A DNA stretch of 64,000 nucleotides from Candidatus Saccharimonadota bacterium (GTDB taxonomy: Bacteria; Patescibacteriota; Saccharimonadia; Saccharimonadales; Saccharimonadaceae). Shown here one piece after another: positions 50,603 through 59,472 of this stretch. The notes below the pieces were generated by a model. That model was not told the origin of the DNA and ran no database searches. It worked only from the letters and a program-made list of their open reading frames with translations. Numbering within the stretch: position 1 is the stretch's first letter; each line of letters begins with the position of its first letter. The translations under genes and the position numbers were made by a program. The stretch lies in NCBI GenBank assembly GCA_017459705.1, contig JAFUCJ010000006.1:124001-188000 (forward strand). The letters run 5' to 3'.

Positions 50603-52342
50603 TTATTTGTCGGAGATTTTTTCTAGGGCGAGGAAGTCGACCTTGCCTAGTTTGGTCTTGGGGAGTTCGTCAATAAAGGAGATTTCGCGGGGGGTTTCAT
50701 ACTTGGCGAGAAACTTCTTGTAAATATGGGCGAGGTCCTTGCGACAGAGGCGAGGCGAGGCGTCTTTCTGGAGAACCACGAAAACCTTGATGATTGCACC
50801 GCGGACTTTGTCTGGTACGCCAATACAGGCACACTTTGCGACGTACGACGAGCGAAGTGTCGCCTCCTCAACGATGGACGGGTAGACATTGTAGCCGCTG
50901 GTAATAATCATGCGTTTCAGACGAGATTTGAAGAAGACCACACCGCACTCGTCGACATGACCGATATCGCCGGTTCTAAGCCATTTTTTGCCGTCTATTT
51001 CGATAAAAGCGGAGCTGGTTTCTTTGGGGTTGTCGAGGTATTCACGCATGATAGTCAAACCACGCACGAGGATCTCGCCATCAATGCCGACCGGAACTGG
51101 CGAGTGGGTTTTGAGGTCAAGAATCAGCACCTCACTATCCGGCAAAGGGTAGCCGATGACGTCTTCCTCGCGCGCAATGGAGCCAGGTGAAAAAATCATG
51201 CCGCCAGCAGCCTCGGTGAGCCCGTAACCATTATGAATAATAGCGCGAGAGCCATGCTCGGAAAAGAGAGTATTGACTTCGTTTTTGAGAGCGACACTGA
51301 CCATGTCGCCACCAGATACGGCACCCTTGATTCGGCGCAAATCTCGCGAGCCGAATTTGATCCTGGTGAGATATTCGTAGAACGTTGGCACGCCGACCAG
51401 GATATTGATACGGTATTTCAGGATATATTTGCGGGTTTTCTTGGCACTGAACTGCGGAATCAGCACTGTACGCATACCGCAGAAAAATGGGATGTGCATG
51501 CAAACACCAAGCCCGAAAGCGTGGAAGTTCGGGAGGAAACAAAGCATTGCAAAGCGAGTTTTCAGGAGTTCGGGGACGAGGTATTTCGCGCCGAGTGCTT
51601 GTGAGTTGAAGTTGAGATTCGTCAGAACGACACCTTTTGGCTTGCCAGTGGTGCCACCAGAATAAAGTATGACCGCCGGGTCATCTGCGTTGACGCGAAC
51701 GTGGGGGTTGCCGATGTACTTGTTGCCGCTATTCAGAAAACGATCCCATGTGGTGACAATCTGGGTCTTCTTGACGTGGTTCTTGCGGCCCTTGGTAAGA
51801 TGATAGAGACCGCGTACCAAAAAATCCATTGAGCGAGTCGCTGAGACCACGATGACTTGTTCTAGGTCGGTGTCCTTGATGATATTTTCGACCTTCGGGT
51901 AAGCAATATCGATGACGAGCATATATTTGGACTTAGCGCGATTAACGTAATCTTCGATTTCTTTCTCGGAGGAGAGCGGATGCACCATGTTGGCAATAGC
52001 TCCAACTTCGTTCACCGCGTAGAACATATAGACCGCCTCGGGGGTATTGGGCATACAGATAGTCACCGTGTCACCACGTTTGACGCCAATTTGTTTCAGA
52101 GCGCGGGCCGTACGGTCGATTCGCTTAATCATTTCCTTGTAGGTAATATCGGTGTCGTAGTAAGTGATGGCAACATTGTATGCCCATTTACAACTAGACT
52201 CATAAATAACGTCGTAGAGTCCACCCTCGGGATACTCGATATCCTTGGGCAATTTGTCAATGTAGCCGTATTTGTTGCGTTCCAATCGCATATCGATAGC
52301 GCGGGCGGCCTTCCTCAGTTTATGGTAGATAAACTCCAACAT
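50603..52342 (-). CDS. AMP-dependent acyl-CoA/acyl-ACP synthetase (AMP-binding family)
   Basis: 579 residues of the ANL superfamily: P-loop YSGGTTGKPKGVVLT, NGYGLTEAAGG, motif LRTGDIGHVDECGVVFF with the hinge SRLKRMIITSGYNVYPSIVEE, and the C-terminal catalytic lysine in LPKTKLGKVDF. Most like long-chain fatty-acid:CoA ligases. Probably activates scavenged fatty acids, in keeping with its divergent pairing with cdsA; ACP or CoA as acceptor cannot be told. The promoter (below) fixes the ATG. Confidence 0.9.
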   Translation of the reverse strand: MLEFIYHKLRKAARAIDMRLERNKYGYIDKLPKDIEYPEGGLYDVIYESSCKWAYNVAITYYDTDITYKEMIKRIDRTARALKQIGVKRGDTVTICMPNTPEAVYMFYAVNEVGAIANMVHPLSSEKEIEDYVNRAKSKYMLVIDIAYPKVENIIKDTDLEQVIVVSATRSMDFLVRGLYHLTKGRKNHVKKTQIVTTWDRFLNSGNKYIGNPHVRVNADDPAVILYSGGTTGKPKGVVLTNLNFNSQALGAKYLVPELLKTRFAMLCFLPNFHAFGLGVCMHIPFFCGMRTVLIPQFSAKKTRKYILKYRINILVGVPTFYEYLTRIKFGSRDLRRIKGAVSGGDMVSVALKNEVNTLFSEHGSRAIIHNGYGLTEAAGGMIFSPGSIAREEDVIGYPLPDSEVLILDLKTHSPVPVGIDGEILVRGLTIMREYLDNPKETSSAFIEIDGKKWLRTGDIGHVDECGVVFFKSRLKRMIITSGYNVYPSIVEEATLRSSYVAKCACIGVPDKVRGAIIKVFVVLQKDASPRLCRKDLAHIYKKFLAKYETPREISFIDELPKTKLGKVDFLALEKISDK

Positions 52343-52348
52343 ATATTT

Positions 52349-52359
52349 ATTTTATCACA
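52349..52359 (-). promoter_or_regulatory. Promoter of the acyl ligase, leaderless geometry
   Basis: Minus-strand TGTGA-TAAAAT ends at 52349; ATG begins at 52342, exactly 7 nt on. Confidence 0.65.
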
Positions 52360-52375
52360 TATCGCAAAACTGTTG

Positions 52376-52381
52376 TATAAT
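52376..52381 (+). promoter_or_regulatory. Promoter of cdsA, leaderless geometry
   Basis: TATAAT ends at 52381; ATG at 52388, exactly 7 nt on. Together with the minus-strand promoter it forms a 45-bp divergent control region between two lipid genes. Confidence 0.7.
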
Positions 52382-52387
52382 AATAGT

Positions 52388-53101
52388 ATGGATAAGAACT
52401 TCAAGATACGAGTATCGGTCGGAGTAGGTATGTTCGTAGTGGCGCTCGTCGGGTTATATACCTTTAATTCGATTCCGTTCAAGATTATCTATGCATTATT
52501 TTCTGTGATGGCGGCAGTGGAGCTGGTTAGTTTCTTCAAGGATCGCAAGAAAAGACGCGTGCGGGTCAACAGTAGGCCAATACAAATTGTCTTGTCTTTG
52601 CTAGAACTTGCTTTTTTGGTCTGCGGCGTAATATTTGTGGCGAAGGTTGATCTCACACATTTTTGGTATATTATCTTGGGTGTGCCGGGATACGATATTT
52701 TTGCCTATCTTTTTGGAAAAATGTTCGGCGGGAGAGTCTTCGGCATGAAGCGGCCTTTTCCACGAATTTCCAAGAATAAAACTTGGGAGGGAACTATCCT
52801 AGGCCTCGCAATGGCAATTGGTATGGTGGTAATTTTGATGGCGACGAGAGGTACTTTTGCAACAGACTGGATGTATCTTCTGTGTGGCCCCTTGGCGCTG
52901 ATGGGCGATTTATTCGAAAGTTATCTGAAACGCAGATTTGACATCAAAGATTCTAGTGAAGTTATCGTAAAAAACAAGTTTTTTGCCGCGGTAGAGCACT
53001 TAGTCGGGGGGAGTGCGGGGCATGGTGGTTTTCTCGACCGCATCGATTCGACCGCTTTTACGACGACCGTATTGTTATTGATTAGTCTGGTGGTGCGTTA
53101 G
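52388..53101 (+). CDS. cdsA: Phosphatidate cytidylyltransferase
   Basis: Makes CDP-diacylglycerol from phosphatidate and CTP. 237 residues, about seven membrane helices, with PGYDIFAYLFGKMFGGR, ISKNKTWEG (usually SPKKTWEG), and the CdsA signature region GDLFESYLKRRFDIKDSS followed by GHGGFLDRIDS. The frame is open far upstream, but those residues are antisense to the acyl ligase; the ATG at 52388 fits the promoter and the family N-terminus. First gene of cdsA-yqeG-pgsA. Confidence 0.93.
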   Translation: MDKNFKIRVSVGVGMFVVALVGLYTFNSIPFKIIYALFSVMAAVELVSFFKDRKKRRVRVNSRPIQIVLSLLELAFLVCGVIFVAKVDLTHFWYIILGVPGYDIFAYLFGKMFGGRVFGMKRPFPRISKNKTWEGTILGLAMAIGMVVILMATRGTFATDWMYLLCGPLALMGDLFESYLKRRFDIKDSSEVIVKNKFFAAVEHLVGGSAGHGGFLDRIDSTAFTTTVLLLISLVVR

Positions 53102-53533
53102 ATGGGACTGTTTCATGCGGACCGCAAATTTGAACGATTTGAGGACGTCACGCCCGAGATTTTGGAACACGAATGTGTGAAATTGTTGCTATGCGACCTA
53201 GATAATACACTGCGACTGCACGGTGAGACGGAGCCGTCGGATGAGCTGGCAGTATGGATTCGCGATGTTCGTGGCGCCGGCGTGAAAGTCGTAGTGATTT
53301 CGAACAATGGTCGCAGAAAAATGATGCAAAAGTTTTGCAAGCCGATCGGCGTACCTTGTGTATGGTGGTCGAAAAAGCCAATTTCGACCAAACTGACGGC
53401 GGCGATGGATAAATACAAGTTTCGACCGGATGAGACGGCGATGCTCGGCGACCGCGTCATGACGGACGTACTGGCGGCGAAATTTGCAGGAGTTAAGGCA
53501 TGGAAAGTAGAACCAAGAAAAGACGTAATCTAA
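53102..53533 (+). CDS. HAD phosphatase, YqeG/Gep4 family (likely PGP phosphatase)
   Basis: 143 residues of HAD subclass IIIA: motif I LLCDLDNTL, motif II VVISNNG, Lys in VWWSKKPI and motif IV MLGDRVMTDV. This is the YqeG family, which includes yeast Gep4, a phosphatidylglycerophosphate phosphatase. The gene starts on the base after the cdsA stop and overlaps pgsA by 34 bp, exactly the position expected for the enzyme that dephosphorylates the PgsA product. No PgpA/B/C is seen in the window. Confidence 0.88.
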   Translation: MGLFHADRKFERFEDVTPEILEHECVKLLLCDLDNTLRLHGETEPSDELAVWIRDVRGAGVKVVVISNNGRRKMMQKFCKPIGVPCVWWSKKPISTKLTAAMDKYKFRPDETAMLGDRVMTDVLAAKFAGVKAWKVEPRKDVI

Positions 53534-54078
53534 AAGCGCAGTCAATCAACACACCGACTCTTTTGACTTTGTTTCGCATCATACTCGTAATCCCGACGAT
53601 GGTATTTATATATATGGATACAGAATGGGCAAAAGCAGTGGCAATCGTGTGTTTCATAATCGCGAGCGCGACGGATTTCATAGACGGAAGATTGGCGCGC
53701 AAATGGAACCAAGTCACGACGCTCGGAAAGTTTCTCGACCCGCTTGCCGACAAGATGCTGGTAAACTTGACTTTTTTGGCACTCACGTTGCTCGGACAAG
53801 TGCCAGTATGGATGTTCGCGATAATACTAGTGAGAGATTTTGCCGTGGATGGGCTTCGGATGCTCGCCGCTGGATCCGGAATAACCGTCGCCGCATCCTG
53901 GCTCGGCAAAGCAAAAACTATGGTCCAGATGATTACCGTGACAATTCTGATATCGAACATGATTATTAAAAGTCAGGCAGTCGGTATAGTTGCCACCATA
54001 TTATTATATATAGTGGTGGTCTTGACGGTTGCTTCTGGGGTAGACTACCTTTATAAAGGCCGAAAACTTGTGTTATAA
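53500..54078 (+). CDS. pgsA: CDP-diacylglycerol-glycerol-3-phosphate 3-phosphatidyltransferase
   Basis: 192 residues, CDP-alcohol phosphatidyltransferase with the full motif D-x2-DG-x2-AR-x8-G-x3-D-x3-D (ATDFIDGRLARKW, then GKFLDPLADK) and about five helices. NTPTLLTLFRI is the normal N-terminus after a basic lead of about 15 residues. Makes phosphatidylglycerophosphate. Start within yqeG. Its TAA stop is part of the next gene's -10. Confidence 0.94.
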   Translation: MESRTKKRRNLKAQSINTPTLLTLFRIILVIPTMVFIYMDTEWAKAVAIVCFIIASATDFIDGRLARKWNQVTTLGKFLDPLADKMLVNLTFLALTLLGQVPVWMFAIILVRDFAVDGLRMLAAGSGITVAASWLGKAKTMVQMITVTILISNMIIKSQAVGIVATILLYIVVVLTVASGVDYLYKGRKLVL

Positions 54079-54079
54079 T
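54069..54079 (+). promoter_or_regulatory. Promoter of the DHH gene embedded in the pgsA stop
   Basis: TGTGT-TATAAT; the pgsA TAA (54076-54078) lies in the hexamer; ATG at 54087, 8 nt after it. Confidence 0.65.
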
Positions 54080-54086
54080 ATATTAT

Positions 54087-55076
54087 ATGTATCATAAGTT
54101 TTTGGATTTTATTGGCGGCAAAAAGTCAATTCAGGTGATTCAGGCGGAGAATCCTGACGGCGACTCGCTCGGGTCGGCGATTGCACTAGATTATTTGCTG
54201 AAAGATATCGAGGTGTCAATGTATTGCCCGGTAGATATACCACGGTATTTGCATTATTTCGACGATTGGTCACGCGTGACTAATGAGTTCAATTATCGTG
54301 CCGACGGATATATTATCGTGGATACTGCCGCGTCAGTACTGCTCACGAAATTATTGGACGATACGGCCATTCGCAACCGACTTTACTCGGCGCCAGTGCT
54401 AGTGATCGACCATCACGAGACGGCGGATGATCTAGACTTCCCACACGAAAGTATTATCGAAGTGCGTCCGGCGTGTACGGAGTTGATTTACGATGTGGCA
54501 AAGGAGTGCCAGCTCGCAGTGCCGCGAGAGGCGGCAGATGCAATCTTCATGGGGATTATGTCAGACACGCTCGGGCTGACTAGTCCATCAGTGACGGCGC
54601 GGACATTCCGGGTCTGCGCAGAATTGACTGAGCTCGGGTCGGATATCGCGGCGCTCGAAGAAAAACGTCGTGAATATATGAAGAAATCCGTCCGCATCAT
54701 GGAGTACAAGGCGACGCTGATGCAAAGGGTGGATTTTTCGCTCGATAACACCCTCGCGACCGTACACATACCGTGGGACGATATTTCCGAATATTCCGAC
54801 GAGTACAATCCGAACGTTTTGATTCTGGAAGAGCTTAGGATGGTTGAGGGGGTCAAGGTTGCCGTGGCCGTCAAGACTTATCCGGATGGCAAGGTGACCG
54901 GCAAAATCCGTTGCATGGGCGACGCGGCGATTGCCGAGAAAATCGCTGGATATTTCGGCGGGGGCGGACACCCTTTTGCGGCAGGATTTCGGGCTTATGA
55001 TACCTCGTACGACGAGGTGCTGGCCGACCTTGTTAAAATCGTACCCGAGCTACTTGCGGAGGTGGCACATGATTAG
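54087..55076 (+). CDS. DHH/DHHA1 phosphoesterase (NrnA-like)
   Basis: 329 residues. Motifs: NPDGDSLGSA (first metal motif), IVDTA, VIDHHE (DHH) and the DHHA1 substrate motif GGGGHPFAAGF near the C-terminus. The family includes nanoRNase/pAp phosphatase NrnA and cyclic-dinucleotide phosphodiesterases; no GGDEF-like or PAS domain is present, so the stand-alone NrnA type is most likely. First gene of a tightly overlapping set with the hydrolase and cysS. Confidence 0.88.
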   Translation: MYHKFLDFIGGKKSIQVIQAENPDGDSLGSAIALDYLLKDIEVSMYCPVDIPRYLHYFDDWSRVTNEFNYRADGYIIVDTAASVLLTKLLDDTAIRNRLYSAPVLVIDHHETADDLDFPHESIIEVRPACTELIYDVAKECQLAVPREAADAIFMGIMSDTLGLTSPSVTARTFRVCAELTELGSDIAALEEKRREYMKKSVRIMEYKATLMQRVDFSLDNTLATVHIPWDDISEYSDEYNPNVLILEELRMVEGVKVAVAVKTYPDGKVTGKIRCMGDAAIAEKIAGYFGGGGHPFAAGFRAYDTSYDEVLADLVKIVPELLAEVAHD

Positions 55077-55824
55077 TATCAAATATGACTTGCTACACAT
55101 GCCGATTGAGCTCACGAAAACTCACGACCACTGCGCGTCGGGTAAGCCAAGATTAACCGTCGTGATGTTGCATGGTATCGCAAGCAGTTCGATCACTTTT
55201 CGTAATGCGCTCCGATATCTGGAAGGTACACAGTCGATGGCAGATGTGAGATTTGTGACTTTTGATTTGCTGGGTTCTGGAAAATCTTACAAAAATAATA
55301 AGTTGAAATACGGGTATACTGACCAGCTTGCCGCGCTTCAGCGTTCACTCGCCAGATTGCGCATTGACACGCCACTTATTTTGCTCGGACACTCCATGGG
55401 CACTTTCATCAGCACACGCTATGCGGCGACGCATAAAAAAGCCATACACAAGTTGATCCTATGCTCACCGCCGATATATACCGAAGCAGATTTGGATAAT
55501 CCGGCTTTTCCCGAGGCGATTGAGGGGTTCAAGAAAGCCGTGAGCGCACGAAATAGCAAGATTCTAAAAGACGCAGCTTTCAATAACGAAATGAAGAATA
55601 TCGTGATGAATCGCAAAAACTACAAGACGCTCACGGAATTGACTACACCGGCCGTATTAATTTATGGCGATGCGGATCCATACATTGCATCGCAAAACAT
55701 TCCGGCGACAATCAAAAAGAACCCGAAGTATTTGTCTGCAATCAAGACAGTCGGGCGGCACGGAATGTCGCACGAGAAATACTACAAGGTGCGTGAGATT
55801 TTGGAGGACGAATTGAATGCTTAG
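55069..55824 (+). CDS. Alpha/beta hydrolase
   Basis: 251 residues: oxyanion segment VVMLHGIASSSITF, nucleophile elbow GHSMG, acidic residue in YGDADPYI and histidine in GRHGMSHEKY. No signal peptide. Substrate unknown. The ATG at 55069 follows a good SD (GGAGGT, 55058-55063) and overlaps the DHH gene by 8 bp; the frame is open further upstream but antisense coding constraints and SD support 55069. Overlaps cysS by 8 bp. Confidence 0.85.
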   Translation: MISIKYDLLHMPIELTKTHDHCASGKPRLTVVMLHGIASSSITFRNALRYLEGTQSMADVRFVTFDLLGSGKSYKNNKLKYGYTDQLAALQRSLARLRIDTPLILLGHSMGTFISTRYAATHKKAIHKLILCSPPIYTEADLDNPAFPEAIEGFKKAVSARNSKILKDAAFNNEMKNIVMNRKNYKTLTELTTPAVLIYGDADPYIASQNIPATIKKNPKYLSAIKTVGRHGMSHEKYYKVREILEDELNA

Positions 55825-57160
55825 GCTATACAATACGTTATCACGCAAGCTGGAGACGTTCAAGCCGCTCGGCAACAGAGTGAAGATTTATACTTGCGGT
55901 CCGACCGTATATAATTATCAACACATAGGGAATTATGCGGCACAGATTTACTGGGATTTGCTCGTGCGAACGCTACTGGCAAATGGCTACCCGGTGAAAC
56001 GCGTACTGAATCTGACCGATGTGGGGCATTTGGTGTCCGACGGCGATGAGGGTGAGGACAAGCTAGAAAAAGGCGCTTCGCGCGAGGGCAAGAGCGTCTG
56101 GGATGTCGCAGATTATTATATAGCAGACTTTCAAAAGTGGTACCGGGAGCTTAATCTGACAGAGCCAGATGCGTGGGCGCGGGCTACCTCGTATATTGAT
56201 GATGACATACAGGCCGTAGATGCGATGACCGAGCGTGGGTTCACCTACGAGACTGCGGATGGCGTGTATTTCGACACATCGAAGTATGATAAATATGCGG
56301 ATTTTGCTAAACTGGACCTCGACGGGCTGCAAGCGGGGGCGCGAGTAACTTTTTCCGATGAGAAGCGGAATGCGGCGGATTTTGCAGTATGGAAGTTTAT
56401 CAAGCCGGGCGAGAAGCACGCGATGCGCTGGGAATACTTAGGCCGGCCTGGGTATCCAGGATGGCATTTGGAGTGTTCAACAATAATCCACGCAGAACTG
56501 GGCGAACCAATCGACATCCACACCGGCGGAATAGATCACATACCAGTACACCACACCAACGAAATAGCACAAACTTACGCCGCGTATGGACACGCACTTG
56601 CGAAAACATGGCTACATTGCAATTTCATCACCATTGATGGTGAAAAAATCTCAAAATCACTAGGCAACGTGTACCTATTTACAGATCTCGCAGAACGGGG
56701 ATTTTCGCCAATCGACTACAAAATGTGGGTGTTATCCGGCAGTTACCAAGGGGAGCGAAACTTCACGTTTGACTCGCTAGCTGGCGCGCGAAATCGCAGA
56801 CAGGCTTGGCGGGAGAGAATCGCGCTGTGCTATCAGAAAGAAATTGCAGGCGACGAAAGGGTGTTTTCAAGGATACTTGAAGCCGTGAATAATAATTTGA
56901 ACTCAGCGGAGGCTTTTGCAATTATAGATACCTCTCAATTGTCACTCGATGATTGGAGCAAAGTCGATGAGCTTTTTGGGTTAAAATTACTAGAAAATAC
57001 ACCGGATTTAGCGGAAGAAACCTACGCGCTTATTTCGCGCCGAACAGAGGCGAAAAAGGCGCGCGACTTCAAAACTGCGGATGAGATTCGCGATGAATTG
57101 TCGGAAATGGGAATCGGACTGAGGGATAATCAGGAAGGGAGCTACTGGTACTATTTATAG
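55817..57160 (+). CDS. cysS: Cysteinyl-tRNA synthetase
   Basis: 447 residues, normal. Class I signature YNYQHIGN (HIGH), zinc ligands C27 in YTCGPT, C in HLECST and H/E in HHTNEIAQ, and KMSKS as GEKISKS. Unlike DnaX, RecR and L33 here, its zinc site is complete because it reads cysteine. Last gene of DHH-hydrolase-cysS; its end overlaps the opposite tgt by 10 bp. Confidence 0.96.
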   Translation: MLRLYNTLSRKLETFKPLGNRVKIYTCGPTVYNYQHIGNYAAQIYWDLLVRTLLANGYPVKRVLNLTDVGHLVSDGDEGEDKLEKGASREGKSVWDVADYYIADFQKWYRELNLTEPDAWARATSYIDDDIQAVDAMTERGFTYETADGVYFDTSKYDKYADFAKLDLDGLQAGARVTFSDEKRNAADFAVWKFIKPGEKHAMRWEYLGRPGYPGWHLECSTIIHAELGEPIDIHTGGIDHIPVHHTNEIAQTYAAYGHALAKTWLHCNFITIDGEKISKSLGNVYLFTDLAERGFSPIDYKMWVLSGSYQGERNFTFDSLAGARNRRQAWRERIALCYQKEIAGDERVFSRILEAVNNNLNSAEAFAIIDTSQLSLDDWSKVDELFGLKLLENTPDLAEETYALISRRTEAKKARDFKTADEIRDELSEMGIGLRDNQEGSYWYYL

Positions 57161-58329
57161 TATCGCGTGAGGAAGCTATCCTTATACTCCGAGAAGTCGC
57201 CATTCATAAGTGACGCGCGTATTTGGTCGACGACGTGGACCACAAAATGCTCGTTGTGGATGCTCGCCAGTACTTTTGCGGTGATTTCATCAGCCTTGAA
57301 AAGATGGTGCAGATAGGCACGAGTGTAATTCTTGCAACATTCACAATAGCAATCCGACATTAGTGGGGTGAAGTCGTGTTTGAATTTGGCGTTTTTGATG
57401 TTGATGCGACCATCATAAGTATAGAGGGTGCCGTTCCTCGCCATGCGGGTCGGGCCAACACAATCAAAAGTATCGCAACCGTTCTCGGCGCCAATAAATA
57501 GGTCGCGCGGCTCTTGTCCCATACCGAGCAAATGCCTAGGTTTATACTCATCAAGTAGCGGGCAGACGGTCTGTAGCATTTCCGCCATACCATCCGCTGT
57601 AAAAACGCCACCGATGCCGAAGCCATCAGGATTTACCGAATTACAAAACTGGGCGGACTCGGCGCGGAGATCGAGGAATGTGCCGCCCTGAACTACGGCA
57701 TAGAGATATTGTGGATATGGTAGCATCCGTTCGGCGGATCCTGTCGACGATATGCGTCTATGCGCAATACGGTTATGCTCGTCAACGCAACGCGCCAGCC
57801 AGCGGTGAGTGCGCTCCATGGCATGCTTCATGTCACTGTAATTTTCGGATTTGGCTAGGTGGTCGAACGCCATGTGGATATCGGCACCAATCGACCATTG
57901 GGCCTGCATGGAACCCTCAGGAGTAAGTTCAAACTTATCGCCAGAAAGAACCGAACGGAACTTGACACCGTTTTCGGAGATTTTGACGTCGGGAAGTGAA
58001 AAAATCTGAAATCCGCCCGAATCAGTAAAAGTCGGCCCGTGCCAACTATTAAACTCCGCTAGACCCCCGGCTTCTTTTATCAGATCGGTGCCTGGTTGCA
58101 AAATCAAGTGATAGGTGTTTGCCAGGATCGCTTGTGAACCGAGACTCCGCATCTCACTCATGGTCAGCGATTTGACTGTGGCCTTAGTAGCGGCACCGAC
58201 AAAAGCCGGGGTCTTGATGTCGCCATGCGCGGTGTGAATAGTTCCAACGCGAGCGAGGCCTTCGCGTTTCGCGATGGTAAAAATGGTGCGCTCGGCGGGT
58301 CCTGTCAATAATGTGTTTTTCGTTAACAT
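57151..58329 (-). CDS. tgt: Queuine/preQ1 tRNA-guanine transglycosylase
   Basis: 392 residues. Exchanges G34 for preQ1 in tRNAs with GUN anticodons. D103 in FTDSGGFQIFSL, VVQGG, GIGGV, the nucleophile Asp in FDCVGPTRMARNG, and zinc site CYCECC with a following His (HHLF). Bacterial type. Start overlaps the queA stop by 7 bp, so the two form a coupled operon. PreQ1 synthesis genes (queCDEF) are not in the window. Confidence 0.95.
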   Translation of the reverse strand: MLTKNTLLTGPAERTIFTIAKREGLARVGTIHTAHGDIKTPAFVGAATKATVKSLTMSEMRSLGSQAILANTYHLILQPGTDLIKEAGGLAEFNSWHGPTFTDSGGFQIFSLPDVKISENGVKFRSVLSGDKFELTPEGSMQAQWSIGADIHMAFDHLAKSENYSDMKHAMERTHRWLARCVDEHNRIAHRRISSTGSAERMLPYPQYLYAVVQGGTFLDLRAESAQFCNSVNPDGFGIGGVFTADGMAEMLQTVCPLLDEYKPRHLLGMGQEPRDLFIGAENGCDTFDCVGPTRMARNGTLYTYDGRINIKNAKFKHDFTPLMSDCYCECCKNYTRAYLHHLFKADEITAKVLASIHNEHFVVHVVDQIRASLMNGDFSEYKDSFLTRYYK

Positions 58330-59327
58330 ATAAACATCGAATCTCCGTAACTTAGAAAGTTGTAATCTTGCGAAACGGCGTAATCGTAGGCGCGATGCAA
58401 ATTATCCCAACCAGCGAAAGCACTCGCGAGCATCAGAACGGTGGACCCCGGCGCATGAAAGTTGGTAAGAAGCGCGTCGACAATCTGAAACTTGAAGCCT
58501 GGATAAATAAAGATGTCATCTTCGCCGCTTGCTTTGCCGGTCCGAGCGTAGTACTCCAAAGTGCGAGCCACAGTAGTACCGACCGCGACAACTCGTTTGG
58601 CGTTTTGAATTGCGGTGATAGTGTCGGCCGGAATATTGTACCATTCAGAGTGCATTTTGTGATCCTCGACGCTATCAGTGCGAATAGGGAGAAAGGTACC
58701 CAATCCGACGTGGAGGGTGAGATATTTGATGTCGATACCTTTACTACGAATCCGAGCTAGTAAATCTTCTGTCATATTGAGACTGGCGGTAGGAGCGGCG
58801 GCGGAACCCATGTGGCTAGCCCAGACAGTCTGATAACGTTCGGTGTCGCTTTTATCGGCGTCACGATGTAGATACGGCGGCAAGGGAACCGAGCCATATA
58901 GTTCGGCTAGTTCATCTAGTGGGCGACTCGACTCAACTTCGGCAATGCCACCATCAAGAATGCGTGCGATGCGAATATGGTCGGGGCTCGACACGTCCGC
59001 GTCGCCTACGCTTAGAATATCGCCATCGTGCAGTTTGCCGCGGTACATGACGCGTGCTGACTCGTCGCCGTGTTTTTCGAGGACGACAAGTTCACGCGGA
59101 CGTCCGTCTGGGAGTTTACAAAATAGCCGCGAGCGCATGACCCGCGTGTCATTCAAAACTAGCACGTCGCCAGGGCGAAGCAACTGGTCCAGTTCAGCAT
59201 ATTTAGAATCGGTGATAGCCCCAGTTTGCCTGTCGAGCACCAAAAGTCGCGTCGCGCCACGCTCTTTGGGCGGATATTTAGCAATACGTTCCTCTGGCAA
59301 ATCATAATTAAAATCAGATACTAACAT
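58323..59327 (-). CDS. queA: S-adenosylmethionine:tRNA ribosyltransferase-isomerase
   Basis: 334 residues, normal. Transfers the ribosyl moiety of SAM to preQ1-tRNA, forming epoxyqueuosine. Motifs FNYDLPEERIAKYPPKERG, VLNDTRVMRSRLF, PLPPYLHRD, TASLNMTEDL (usually AAPTAGLHF), HVGLGTFLPIR and NFHAPGSTVLML are in order. A minus-strand TATTAT ends 8 nt before the ATG. Paired with tgt. Confidence 0.95.
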   Translation of the reverse strand: MLVSDFNYDLPEERIAKYPPKERGATRLLVLDRQTGAITDSKYAELDQLLRPGDVLVLNDTRVMRSRLFCKLPDGRPRELVVLEKHGDESARVMYRGKLHDGDILSVGDADVSSPDHIRIARILDGGIAEVESSRPLDELAELYGSVPLPPYLHRDADKSDTERYQTVWASHMGSAAAPTASLNMTEDLLARIRSKGIDIKYLTLHVGLGTFLPIRTDSVEDHKMHSEWYNIPADTITAIQNAKRVVAVGTTVARTLEYYARTGKASGEDDIFIYPGFKFQIVDALLTNFHAPGSTVLMLASAFAGWDNLHRAYDYAVSQDYNFLSYGDSMFIC

Positions 59328-59334
59328 TGTATAT

Positions 59335-59343
59335 ATAATAACA
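59335..59343 (-). promoter_or_regulatory. Promoter of queA-tgt
   Basis: Minus-strand TGT-TATTAT ends at 59335; ATG begins at 59327, 8 nt on. Confidence 0.5.
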
Positions 59344-59442
59344 TATTTCTGATATTTTTTCTAGCATCGGTTGTCTGCACGAAAATAGCTGGACGTGCGT
59401 ATGGCATGAGTTTTGATATATTAGTGACTAATTTTCGATTTT

Positions 59443-59470
59443 TGTGGTAAAATAGTTTTATGAAGGAGGT
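59443..59470 (+). promoter_or_regulatory. Promoter and SD of the AI-2E-family gene
   Basis: TGTGG-TAAAAT (59443-59453) puts the predicted start on an ATG at 59460, which opens an 11-codon frame overlapping the SD (AGGAGGT) and start (59473) of the main gene. Confidence 0.5.
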
Positions 59471-59472
59471 TT

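Noticed and set aside
51980-52387. 136-codon upstream extension of cdsA
   Set aside because: It is antisense to the acyl ligase start region and lies upstream of the cdsA promoter.
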